5,899 bases of DNA, taken from contig CALICR010000150.1 in the NCBI GenBank assembly GCA_938049125.1, positions 1-5,899 of the forward strand, given 5' to 3'. The notes under the pieces were generated by a model. It saw only the letters and a list, made by a program, of their open reading frames with translations. It was not told the DNA's origin and searched no databases. This document shows, piece after piece, positions 1 through 5,659 of this stretch (position 1 is the first letter of the stretch; each line of letters begins with the position of its first letter). This stretch comes from an uncultured Clostridia bacterium. GTDB taxonomy: Bacteria; Bacillota; Clostridia; Oscillospirales; Oscillospiraceae. The position numbers and the translations under genes were made by a program.

Positions 1-456
1 CCGAAATTTTGCCCGGGCGCGGCAGAGAACGGTGCGGACGTTTCCGACGGACCTGCCGTATTTCTTCGCAAGGTCCTCGGAGGTGTAGTGGCCGCTGTAG
101 GAATCCAGCAGCAGGGCCAGTTGTTCGTCCGGGATAAGGCCCCGATACTTGAGGAAGGCGTGTTGGTCATCGCAGAGCATATCCTGCGTCAGCTCCTCGG
201 AGAGCGGGATAACGCAGCTGTCCTTTGTTTGCCGGGTCCGGGCGGCCAAGACCTTGAAGCGAAGTGTGTTGAAGAGCCAGCCGACGGGATTTGGACTGTT
301 GAGGAAAGCCTCCGGTTTGGCGCAGGCGGTGAGAAAAGCATCATGGGAGGCGGTCTCTGCGTCGTCGTAGTTATGCAGCACGGCAGCGGCGGTCCGGATC
401 ATGTCCGGGAGGTAATGGGTGTAGTATTCAGCCAGTATCTCGGATATGGTATACAA
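1..456 (-). CDS. Sigma-70 family (ECF-like) RNA polymerase sigma factor, 3' end cut by window edge
   Basis: This open frame reads 152 codons on the minus strand from a TTG at 456-454 to the left edge without a stop. Residues about 10-75 look like sigma region 2: a YYTHYLPDM start, then YDDAETASHDAFL (30-42), matching the family's DAEDxxQxxFL core motif, and a GWLFNTLRFK segment (59-68). Residues about 107-152 look like region 4, a helix-turn-helix (LAKKYGRSVGNVRTVLCRAR, 129-148). Such factors direct RNA polymerase to a small promoter set, and short ones are also common as regulators in conjugative elements. TTG is the only usual start codon in frame between the upstream stop (507-505) and Met19, and starting at Met19 would cut into region 2. 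I see no ribosome binding site before it. Family call is fairly sure; the regulon, the exact start and whether the gene is intact are not known. Confidence 0.72.
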   Translation of the reverse strand, partial: MYTISEILAEYYTHYLPDMIRTAAAVLHNYDDAETASHDAFLTACAKPEAFLNSPNPVGWLFNTLRFKVLAARTRQTKDSCVIPLSEELTQDMLCDDQHAFLKYRGLIPDEQLALLLDSYSGHYTSEDLAKKYGRSVGNVRTVLCRARAKFR

Positions 457-468
457 TGAGCCAGAGCG

Positions 469-502
469 AAACGCGCAGGGGTAAAAGGGCCCTTGCGCGT
501 TT
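469..502. repeat. Imperfect inverted repeat, terminator-like hairpin upstream of the sigma gene
   Basis: The arms AAACGCGCAGGG (469-480) and CCCTTGCGCGTTT (490-502) pair over 12 base pairs with a single bulged T at 493 and a 9-base loop. On the plus strand the stem runs into TTTTCTT (500-506), which resembles a rho-independent terminator. No plus-strand gene is seen upstream, so it may shield the recombinase unit from read-through. On the minus strand it would lie in the leader of the sigma gene, 12 bases before the TTG, where it could act as an attenuator. The structure is directly visible; its role is inferred. Confidence 0.5.
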
Positions 503-602
503 TCTTATGTGTCCACAGCTGAGCGGTCAGCCACGGCCCGGTTTTTTGTCCAAATTTCCTGAGCAGAAAATCTTCGCTCACCGCCGCGCCCCGCAATCTG
601 CC

Positions 603-614
603 GCCGCATGCGGC
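603..614. repeat. 12-base perfect palindrome upstream of the recombinase unit
   Basis: GCCGCATGCGGC is perfectly self-complementary and sits 26 bases before the start of the small gene. Its place in the 5' leader suggests a possible operator for a dimeric regulator, or a half of a recombination site. In GC-rich DNA a palindrome of this length can also occur by chance, and nothing else supports a function. Confidence 0.25.
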
Positions 615-626
615 ATAGGATCTTGC

Positions 627-635
627 AGGAGGTGG
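627..635 (+). promoter_or_regulatory. Ribosome binding site of the 49-residue small protein
   Basis: AGGAGGTGG is close to a perfect match to the 16S rRNA 3' end and ends five bases before the ATG at 641 (eight bases after the AGGAGG core). It selects this ATG over the in-frame ATG at 608, which lies inside the palindrome and has no such site. Confidence 0.75.
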
Positions 636-640
636 TTGAA

Positions 641-790
641 ATGGAACAGGGAACGTGGAGCGTTCGGTGCATCTATGCGGAGGAGGGGCCGACGGCGGGG
701 GAGCTGATCCGGGCGTCCTTCCGGCTCTTTCTCCGCCGGGCGCCGGAGCCGGAGGAGGCTGCGCCGCGGGGCGCGGGAGGAGAGCTGTGA
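641..790 (+). CDS. Small protein (49 residues) translationally coupled to the serine recombinase
   Basis: I do not recognise this protein. The start is fixed by a strong AGGAGGTGG site. The first half (MEQGTWSVRCIYAEE, 1-15) could form a short beta hairpin, and residues 18-34 (TAGELIRASFRLFLRRA) look like a basic amphipathic helix. The tail (35-49) is low-complexity, rich in Pro, Glu, Ala and Gly. Its TGA (788-790) overlaps the GTG of the recombinase, so the two should be translated together. Small proteins encoded just before large serine recombinases, such as TnpW of Tn4451-type elements, have a broadly similar layout of a short beta segment followed by a charged helix, but I cannot establish homology. 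A recombination directionality factor or accessory protein is possible and is only inferred from position. Confidence 0.6.
   Translation: MEQGTWSVRCIYAEEGPTAGELIRASFRLFLRRAPEPEEAAPRGAGGEL
775..782 (+). promoter_or_regulatory. Ribosome binding site deciding the GTG start of the recombinase
   Basis: GGGAGGAG ends four bases before the GTG at 787. It supports starting the recombinase at 787 rather than at the in-frame ATG at 655. The frame from 655 to 786 overlaps the small gene and encodes a Gly/Ala/Pro-rich stretch unlike a recombinase N-terminus. The site lies inside the end of the small gene, as expected for coupled translation. Confidence 0.7.
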
Positions 791-2415
791 CGTGCGGGCT
801 GGCGGGCTGCCGGGCGGCGCTGTACATCCGGCTGTCCCGGGAGGACGAGAACGAGGGGCCGTCGGAGAGCGTCACGAACCAGCAGGCTCTGCTGGATGCC
901 TTCGTGCAGAAGCACGGCGTTCAGGTCTGCGGCACCTACATTGACGACGGCTGGAGCGGCACGAGCTTCGACCGTCCGGCCTTCCGGCGCATGATCGCGG
1001 ACATCGAGGCGAAGCGGATCGACCTGGTCATCACGAAGGACCTGAGCCGCCTGGGCCGCGATTACATCCTGACCGGACACTACATGGAGCGCTACTTTCC
1101 GGAGCATGGGGTGCGCTATATCTCGTTGCTGGACGGTATCGATACGGGAATCGAGTCCAGTGCCAACGACATCACGCCTTTCCGGGCCATTCTGAACGAC
1201 ATGTATGCCAAGGACATCTCGAAGAAGATCAAGTCCGTCAAGCGGGACAAACAGCGCCGGGGCCAGTTCATCGGCGGCAAGCCCGTGTACGGCTACAAAA
1301 TGCACCCCGCGGAGAAAAACCGGATCGTCATCGACGAGGGGGCTGCGCCGACGGTGCGGCGCATTTTTGCCCTGGCGCTGGAGGGCATCAGCTGCCGCCG
1401 CATCGCCGCGGCGCTCAACGCCGAGGGCGTTCCGTCCCCGGCGGCCTACTGCGGCCGGGGCGCGGGACTGTGGAGCGGCGAGTGTATCTCCCGGATGCTC
1501 CAGAACGAGACCTACATCGGCAGCATGGTGCAGGGACGGCAGGCGCGGCTCAGCTACAAGTCGAAAAAGTGCCTCCACCGGGCGCGGGAGGACTGGGTCG
1601 TGGTTCCCGGGACCCACGCGCCGCTCATCGACGAGGCGAGCTTCCGCCGGGCGGGGGAGCTGCTGGAGGCGCGCCGCCGCACCCGCACCCGGACCTATGA
1701 ATTCCCGCTGAAGGGCCTTGTCCTCTGCCGGGAGTGCGGCCATCCGCTGGCGGCGGTGAACCGGCCCGACGCCCGCGGGAAGCCGGTGCTCTATTTCCTC
1801 TGCCGGACCTATCAGCGCGATCCAAAGGCGAGGGTCTGCACGGCCCACTGCGTCAAGGTGCAGACCGTCGCGGACGCGGTGCTGGACCGGCTGCGGACGG
1901 TCTGCACCGCAGAGCTGAGGCCGGATGTGCTGCGGCCTCTGGCGGAGGAGGCGGTCCGGGCGGCGTCCCGGGCGGGCGGCGCTGCGGCGGAGCGGGCCGC
2001 GGCGGAGAAAGCGCTGGCCGCGCTGACGGGCCAGTTCGACCGGGTGTACGCGGACCGGCTCGCGGGCCTCCTGCCGGAGGCGGACTTCCGCCGCATCCTT
2101 GCCCGCATCCAGGCGGAGCGGGATCGGCAGGAAGCGCGTCTCCGGGCGCTTAACCAGCGGCAGGCACAGCCCGAGGGCGAGGCGGCGCGGACGGAGACCC
2201 TGGTCCGGCGGTTCCTCGACGGTGTCCCCGAAAACCGGGAGCTGCTGGCGCGGCTTATTGAGCGGGTCGAGGTGACGCAGGAGAAGGAGATCCTCATCCG
2301 CTTCCGCTTCGCGGACCCCAGGGACGGGGATCGCTTGCAATTGCCGCCGCGCGAAGTATCGCGCATCGAGAAAAAGGCGCTGGGAAAGCTGGAGGAGGCG
2401 CTGCGGGAGACCTGA
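787..2415 (+). CDS. Large serine recombinase (site-specific integrase/transposase family)
   Basis: This 542-residue protein has the large serine recombinase layout. The catalytic resolvase domain (about 9-150) carries AALYIRLSRED with the nucleophile Ser17, NQQALLDAF (31-39), DDGWSGTSFDRPAF (53-66) and ITKDLSRLGRD (82-92). A Recombinase domain (about 160-290) follows, with GKPVYGYK (164-171) and ISRMLQNETYIG (234-245). A zinc-ribbon segment comes next, with Cys314 and Cys317 and then Cys339 and Cys351 or Cys355. A coiled-coil-prone stretch (about 385-460) and a basic C-terminus complete it. Such enzymes cut both DNA partners through a phosphoserine link and integrate or excise an element between two attachment sites. 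Length and domains suggest an intact enzyme. It is read from a GTG coupled to the small gene and is followed by a hairpin. The target site and the element it moves cannot be seen. Its third codon positions look even richer in G and C than those of the sigma gene. Confidence 0.9.
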   Translation: MTCGLAGCRAALYIRLSREDENEGPSESVTNQQALLDAFVQKHGVQVCGTYIDDGWSGTSFDRPAFRRMIADIEAKRIDLVITKDLSRLGRDYILTGHYMERYFPEHGVRYISLLDGIDTGIESSANDITPFRAILNDMYAKDISKKIKSVKRDKQRRGQFIGGKPVYGYKMHPAEKNRIVIDEGAAPTVRRIFALALEGISCRRIAAALNAEGVPSPAAYCGRGAGLWSGECISRMLQNETYIGSMVQGRQARLSYKSKKCLHRAREDWVVVPGTHAPLIDEASFRRAGELLEARRRTRTRTYEFPLKGLVLCRECGHPLAAVNRPDARGKPVLYFLCRTYQRDPKARVCTAHCVKVQTVADAVLDRLRTVCTAELRPDVLRPLAEEAVRAASRAGGAAAERAAAEKALAALTGQFDRVYADRLAGLLPEADFRRILARIQAERDRQEARLRALNQRQAQPEGEAARTETLVRRFLDGVPENRELLARLIERVEVTQEKEILIRFRFADPRDGDRLQLPPREVSRIEKKALGKLEEALRET

Positions 2416-2420
2416 CATAG

Positions 2421-2453
2421 GAGCGGAGCGTCCGGAAAATGGGCGCTCCGCTC
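2421..2453 (+). terminator. Hairpin after the recombinase gene, possible terminator
   Basis: The arms GAGCGGAGCG (2421-2430) and CGCTCCGCTC (2444-2453) are a perfect 10-base inverted repeat with a 13-base loop. It begins six bases after the recombinase stop codon. The stem is GC-rich but is followed by TTGCG rather than a T-run, so it would be a weak intrinsic terminator or an RNA-stabilising 3' end. It could also belong to the end of a mobile element. Confidence 0.5.
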
Positions 2454-2482
2454 TTGCGAAAACCGAGGAAACCGCGTATGAT
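2454..2482 (+). promoter_or_regulatory. Sigma-A-like promoter for the DUF5662 gene
   Basis: TTGCGA (2454-2459) and TATGAT (2477-2482) are separated by 17 bases, a good match to the housekeeping consensus. The -35 box abuts the hairpin that follows the recombinase. Transcription would begin near 2489, leaving a leader of only about 11 bases in which the GAGGTG (2489-2494) serves as ribosome binding site. The match is visible; the start point is inferred. Confidence 0.5.
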
Positions 2483-2499
2483 AGGGGAGAGGTGAGCGC

Positions 2500-3063
2500 A
2501 TGAATTTCTTCGGACATCTGAAAACCGTCGCCCGGCACCGCTTCCTGGTGATGCAGGGCTGCTTCCGGGTGGGCCTCATCTGGCAGGGTCTGACCCACGA
2601 CCTCTCCAAATTCTCGCCCACGGAGTTCTGGGCAGGGGTCCGTTTCTACCAGGGCAGCCGCAGCCCCAACGTGCGGGAGCGGGAGGTCTACGGCTATTCC
2701 AGGGCCTGGATGCACCATAAGGGGCGGAACAAGCACCACTTCGAATACTGGACCGATCTCATCCCGGGCACGAAGGACTACGGCCCCGTGCCCATGCCGG
2801 ACCGCTATCTCGCGGAGATGGTGATGGACCGCATCGCCGCCTGCAAGACCTACCAGGGCGCGGCCTACACCGACGCCTCGCCCCTCGAATACTTCGCCAG
2901 AGCGCGGGAAACGGGCCTCATCCACCCGGAGACGGCCCGGAAGCTCCGCCTCCTGCTGGAGATGCTGCGGGATCGGGGGGAGAAGGAGACGTTCCGCTTC
3001 ATCCGCACCACGGTGCTGCGCGGCCTGCCCTTCGCGGAGGAAACAGAAAGCGGAAAAAAGTAA
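2500..3063 (+). CDS. DUF5662 family protein
   Basis: The 187-residue protein matches what I know of DUF5662, a family of unknown function widespread in Firmicutes. It is soluble, with no signal peptide or membrane segment. Conserved-looking features are LTHDLSKFSPTEF (31-43), WMHHKGRNKHHFEYW (70-84) and a helix with VMDRIAACKTYQG (108-120). The order His13, His33-Asp34, His72-His73, His79-His80, Asp110 recalls HD-type metal-dependent hydrolases, but this is my inference and not an established activity. The C-terminal part (about 127-175) is helical and ends in a charged tail. The ATG at 2500 is preceded by GAGAGGTG (2487-2494). The gene has its own promoter, stands between the recombinase and asnA, and shows no functional link to either. 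Its stop codon lies only nine bases before the asnA promoter, with no terminator visible between. Confidence 0.8.
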   Translation: MNFFGHLKTVARHRFLVMQGCFRVGLIWQGLTHDLSKFSPTEFWAGVRFYQGSRSPNVREREVYGYSRAWMHHKGRNKHHFEYWTDLIPGTKDYGPVPMPDRYLAEMVMDRIAACKTYQGAAYTDASPLEYFARARETGLIHPETARKLRLLLEMLRDRGEKETFRFIRTTVLRGLPFAEETESGKK

Positions 3064-3072
3064 AATTTAGTC

Positions 3073-3101
3073 TTGTAAATTGAGAAGAAAAGGCGTATAC
3101 T
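3073..3101 (+). promoter_or_regulatory. Sigma-A promoter of the asnA-asnS operon
   Basis: TTGTAA (3073-3078) and TATACT (3096-3101) are separated by 17 bases in a locally AT-rich stretch that stands out from the GC-rich flanks. Transcription should start near 3108, giving a leader of roughly 57 bases. The leader is too short for a T-box and contains no ATG for a leader peptide. Its only fold is a small hairpin with CGGA/TCCG (3118-3121 with 3126-3129), which could be extended by ATCT/AGAT (3109-3112 with 3135-3138). Confidence 0.7.
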
Positions 3102-3164
3102 AAGTAGCATCTTTTTACGGACCATTCCGCGGAGAGATACTATTTTTATAAAGGAGGATCGAGC

Positions 3165-4181
3165 ATGGCCAAGGTCGTGATCCCGGAGGGCTACCATTCG
3201 CCCCTTCCCGTCTTTGAAACCCAGTGTGCAATCGAATTCATCAAAAAGAGCTTTCAGGAGAATCTCTGCAACGCCCTGAACCTGCGGCGGGTATCTGCCC
3301 CGCTGTTTGTCGAGGAGGCGTCCGGACTGAATGACAATCTCAACGGCTATGAGCGCCCGGTCTCCTTTGACGTGCCCGACGTGGGCGCGGACAGCCAGGT
3401 CGTGCATTCCCTGGCCAAGTGGAAGCGCTATGCGCTGAAGCGGTACGATTTCCACGTCGGCTCGGGCCTTTACACCGATATGAACGCCATCCGGCGCGAC
3501 GAGATCCTCGACAACCTCCACTCCGTCTACGTGGACCAGTGGGACTGGGAGAAGATCATCACCCGGGAGCAGCGCACCCGGGACTACATCGTCGGCGTGG
3601 TGCAGAGCATCGTCAACTGCGTCTATGTCACCAACGAGCTGCTGAAGATCCAGTTCCCGCAGCTCCATACGAACCTCTCCCGGGAGCTGCTGGTCGTCAC
3701 GACCCAGGAGCTGGAGGACCGCTACCCCGAGCTGAAGACCGGCTCCGAGCGGGAGTCCGCCTTCCTCAAGGAGCACCAGGACAAGGCCGTGTTCCTCATG
3801 CAGATCGGCGGCAAGCTCCGCTCCGGCAAGCCCCACGACGGCCGTGCGCCGGACTACGACGACTGGGCCCTCAATGGCGACATCCTCTACTGGAACGACG
3901 TGCTCCAGCGGTCCTTTGAGGTCTCCTCCATGGGCATCCGCGTGGACGAGGAGTCCCTGGCCCGCCAGCTGAAGCTGGCCGGATGCGAGGAGCGGCGGGA
4001 GCTGCCCTTCCACAAGGCCCTGCTGGCCGGGGAGCTGCCCCTCACCATCGGCGGCGGCATCGGCCAGAGCCGTCTCTGCATGCTGATGATGGGCTGCGCC
4101 CACATCGGCGAGGTGCAGTGCTCCATCTGGGACGAGAACACCCAAAAGGTCTGCCAGGAGGCGGGCGTGATGCTCCTCTAA
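3165..4181 (+). CDS. asnA: Aspartate--ammonia ligase (asparagine synthetase A)
   Basis: AsnA converts L-aspartate, ATP and ammonia to L-asparagine, AMP and pyrophosphate in the cytoplasm. It is built on a class II aminoacyl-tRNA synthetase fold. The 338 residues match the family's usual length of about 330. Recognisable family segments are SGLNDNLNG (53-61), HSLAKWKRY (81-89), GLYTDMNAIRRDE (101-113), VDQWDWEK (123-130), DYDDWALNGDI (230-240), EVSSMGIRVD (252-261) and GGGIGQSRL (296-304). The last of these is the class II motif 3 region with its ATP-binding Arg303. The ATG is preceded by AAGGAGG (3151-3157) with seven bases between. All segments look intact, so the enzyme should be active. 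The gene is first in an operon with asnS, 30 bases upstream of it, so asparagine synthesis and tRNA charging should be made together. Confidence 0.96.
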   Translation: MAKVVIPEGYHSPLPVFETQCAIEFIKKSFQENLCNALNLRRVSAPLFVEEASGLNDNLNGYERPVSFDVPDVGADSQVVHSLAKWKRYALKRYDFHVGSGLYTDMNAIRRDEILDNLHSVYVDQWDWEKIITREQRTRDYIVGVVQSIVNCVYVTNELLKIQFPQLHTNLSRELLVVTTQELEDRYPELKTGSERESAFLKEHQDKAVFLMQIGGKLRSGKPHDGRAPDYDDWALNGDILYWNDVLQRSFEVSSMGIRVDEESLARQLKLAGCEERRELPFHKALLAGELPLTIGGGIGQSRLCMLMMGCAHIGEVQCSIWDENTQKVCQEAGVMLL

Positions 4182-4211
4182 TATCAACCAACCGAAGGAG
4201 AGAAAACGATC

Positions 4212-5603
4212 ATGGATCTGATCACGGTCAGAGAATTACACAAGGACACCGCGGCCTATGCGGACAAAGCCGTTTCCATCGGCGGCTGGATCAAGAACCT
4301 CCGGGCCTCCAAGAACTTCGGCTTCCTCGTCCTCAGCGACGGCACCTTCTTCGAGCCGGTGCAGGTGGTCATCAGCGACAAGATGGTGAATTTCCAGGAG
4401 ATCGCCAAGCTGAACATCGGCGCCGCTGTGCTGGTGAACGGTACGCTGGTGGAGACGCCGGACGCCAAGCAGCCCTTTGAGATCCAGGCCGAGTCCGTTA
4501 CGGTGGAGGGGCCCTCGACGCCCGACTTCCCGGTGCAGCCGAAGCGCCACACCATGGAGTACCTGCGCACCATCCCGCACCTGCGCCCGCGTACCAATAC
4601 GTTCCAGGCCGTGTTCCGCGTCCGCAGCCTGGCGGCCTACGCCATCCACAAGTTCTTCCAGGAGCGAGACTTCGTCTATGTCCATACGCCGCTCATCACG
4701 GCCTCGGACTGTGAGGGTGCCGGCGAGATGTTCCAGGTCACGACGCTGGACCTTGAGAACCCGCCCCGGAAGGACGACGGCTCCATCGACTACAGCCAGG
4801 ACTTCTTCTCCAAGCGAACGAGCCTGACGGTCTCCGGTCAGCTCAACGGCGAGACCTATGCCCAGGCCTTCCGCAACATCTACACCTTCGGCCCCACCTT
4901 CCGGGCGGAGAACTCCAACACCACCCGCCACGCAGCGGAATTCTGGATGATCGAGCCGGAGATCGCCTTTGCGGACCTCGGCGATGACATGAAGCTGGCC
5001 GAGGATATGATCAAGTATATCATTTCCTATGTGCTGGACCATGCGCCGGAGGAGATGGCCTTCTTCAACAAGTTCGTGGACAAGGACCTGCTGGACCGGC
5101 TGCACCACGTGCTGACCTCCGACTTCGGCCACATCACCTATACCGAGGCCGTCAAGCTGCTGGAGGCGCACAACGACAAGTTCGAGTATCCCGTCCACTG
5201 GGGCAGCGACCTCCAGACCGAGCATGAGCGCTACCTCACCGAGGTCATCTTCAAGCGCCCCGTCTTTGTTACGGACTACCCGAAGGAAATCAAGGCCTTC
5301 TACATGAAGCTGAATCCCGACGGCAAGACCGTGGCGGCCATGGACTGCCTGGTGCCCGGCATCGGAGAGATCATCGGCGGCTCCCAGCGTGAGGACAACT
5401 ACGACACCCTGGTGGCCAAGATGCAGGAGATGGGCCTGGATCAGAAGGACTACGGCTTCTACCTCGACCTGCGGAAGTACGGCTCCACCCGCCATGCGGG
5501 CTTCGGCCTCGGCTTCGAGCGGATGGTCATGTACCTCACGGGCATCGGCAACATCCGGGACGTCATCCCCTTCCCTCGGACCGTCAACAACTGCGAGCTG
5601 TAA
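4212..5603 (+). CDS. asnS: Asparagine--tRNA ligase
   Basis: AsnS activates L-asparagine with ATP and loads it on tRNA-Asn in the cytoplasm. The 463 residues are close to the E. coli enzyme's 466. An N-terminal OB-fold anticodon-binding domain (about 20-105) contains [17 protein letters not shown] (22-38) and [13 protein letters not shown] (41-53). The class II catalytic core follows: the motif 1 region around 135-175 ([18 protein letters not shown], 157-174), motif 2 with [19 protein letters not shown] (230-248), and motif 3 with [15 protein letters not shown] (430-444), then the usual C-terminal [10 protein letters not shown] (448-457). The [15 protein letters not shown] segment and the ending fit AsnRS rather than AspRS. 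The start is set by GAAGGAGAG (4194-4202). It follows asnA without a terminator or new promoter and ends before a strong terminator. Confidence 0.97.
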   Translation: MDLITVRELHKDTAAYADKAVSIGGWIKNLRASKNFGFLVLSDGTFFEPVQVVISDKMVNFQEIAKLNIGAAVLVNGTLVETPDAKQPFEIQAESVTVEGPSTPDFPVQPKRHTMEYLRTIPHLRPRTNTFQAVFRVRSLAAYAIHKFFQERDFVYVHTPLITASDCEGAGEMFQVTTLDLENPPRKDDGSIDYSQDFFSKRTSLTVSGQLNGETYAQAFRNIYTFGPTFRAENSNTTRHAAEFWMIEPEIAFADLGDDMKLAEDMIKYIISYVLDHAPEEMAFFNKFVDKDLLDRLHHVLTSDFGHITYTEAVKLLEAHNDKFEYPVHWGSDLQTEHERYLTEVIFKRPVFVTDYPKEIKAFYMKLNPDGKTVAAMDCLVPGIGEIIGGSQREDNYDTLVAKMQEMGLDQKDYGFYLDLRKYGSTRHAGFGLGFERMVMYLTGIGNIRDVIPFPRTVNNCEL

Positions 5604-5613
5604 GCAAAAATCG

Positions 5614-5651
5614 ACCGGCGTGCTGCAAAAAATGCGGCACGCCGGTTTTTT
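5614..5651 (+). terminator. Rho-independent terminator of asnA-asnS, likely bidirectional
   Basis: The arms ACCGGCGTGCTGC (5614-5626) and GCGGCACGCCGGT (5634-5646) pair over 13 bases with one G-U wobble and a seven-base A-rich loop. They are followed by six T (5646-5651). On the minus strand the same stem is followed within a few bases by five T (complement of 5606-5610), so it probably also ends the convergent acetyltransferase gene. Confidence 0.92.
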
Positions 5652-5659
5652 GCATTTTA

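Larger units (their letters stand above)
507..640. other. Intergenic region between divergent sigma and recombinase units
   Basis: This stretch separates the minus-strand sigma gene from the plus-strand small protein and recombinase. It holds a run of six T (542-547), a 12-base perfect palindrome GCCGCATGCGGC (603-614) and the ribosome binding site of the small gene. I could not find a convincing -35/-10 pair for either direction. A TTGTCC at 545-550 has only a poor -10 partner. The promoters of both flanking units should lie here or within the upstream hairpin region. Confidence 0.5.

Noticed and set aside
88..459. Plus-strand open frame of 123 codons at the left end.
   Set aside because: It is antisense to the sigma factor frame, which carries clear region 2 and region 4 motifs. 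It has no good ribosome binding site and no recognisable domain.
518..547. GCTGA-GCGG-TCAGC hairpin followed by six T as a terminator.
   Set aside because: The stem is only five base pairs and the T-run begins ten bases after it, which does not fit an intrinsic terminator.
655..786. Extension of the recombinase to an upstream ATG at 655.
   Set aside because: The extra 44 residues are Gly/Ala/Pro-rich, overlap the small gene out of frame and lack a ribosome binding site. The GTG at 787 has a good site and gives the usual distance to the catalytic serine.
399..875. A 158-codon minus-strand frame covering the divergent intergenic region.
   Set aside because: It overlaps the small gene, the recombinase start and the sigma gene in a different frame, and is Pro/Ala/Ser-rich with no motif. 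It would put two unrelated proteins on the same sigma gene bases.
614..2422. CATAGGA occurring both upstream of the small gene (614-620) and right after the recombinase (2416-2422), as a possible pair of element ends.
   Set aside because: Seven bases shared over this distance is expected by chance, the flanking bases do not match, and the upstream copy sits next to the ribosome binding site of a gene that would belong inside the element.
673..2925. A 750-codon open frame on the minus strand, antisense to the recombinase and the DUF5662 gene.
   Set aside because: It spans two well-supported plus-strand genes and the hairpin/promoter between them, has Arg/Pro/Ala-rich low-complexity content, and shows no recognisable motif. 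GC-rich coding DNA commonly gives such antisense frames.
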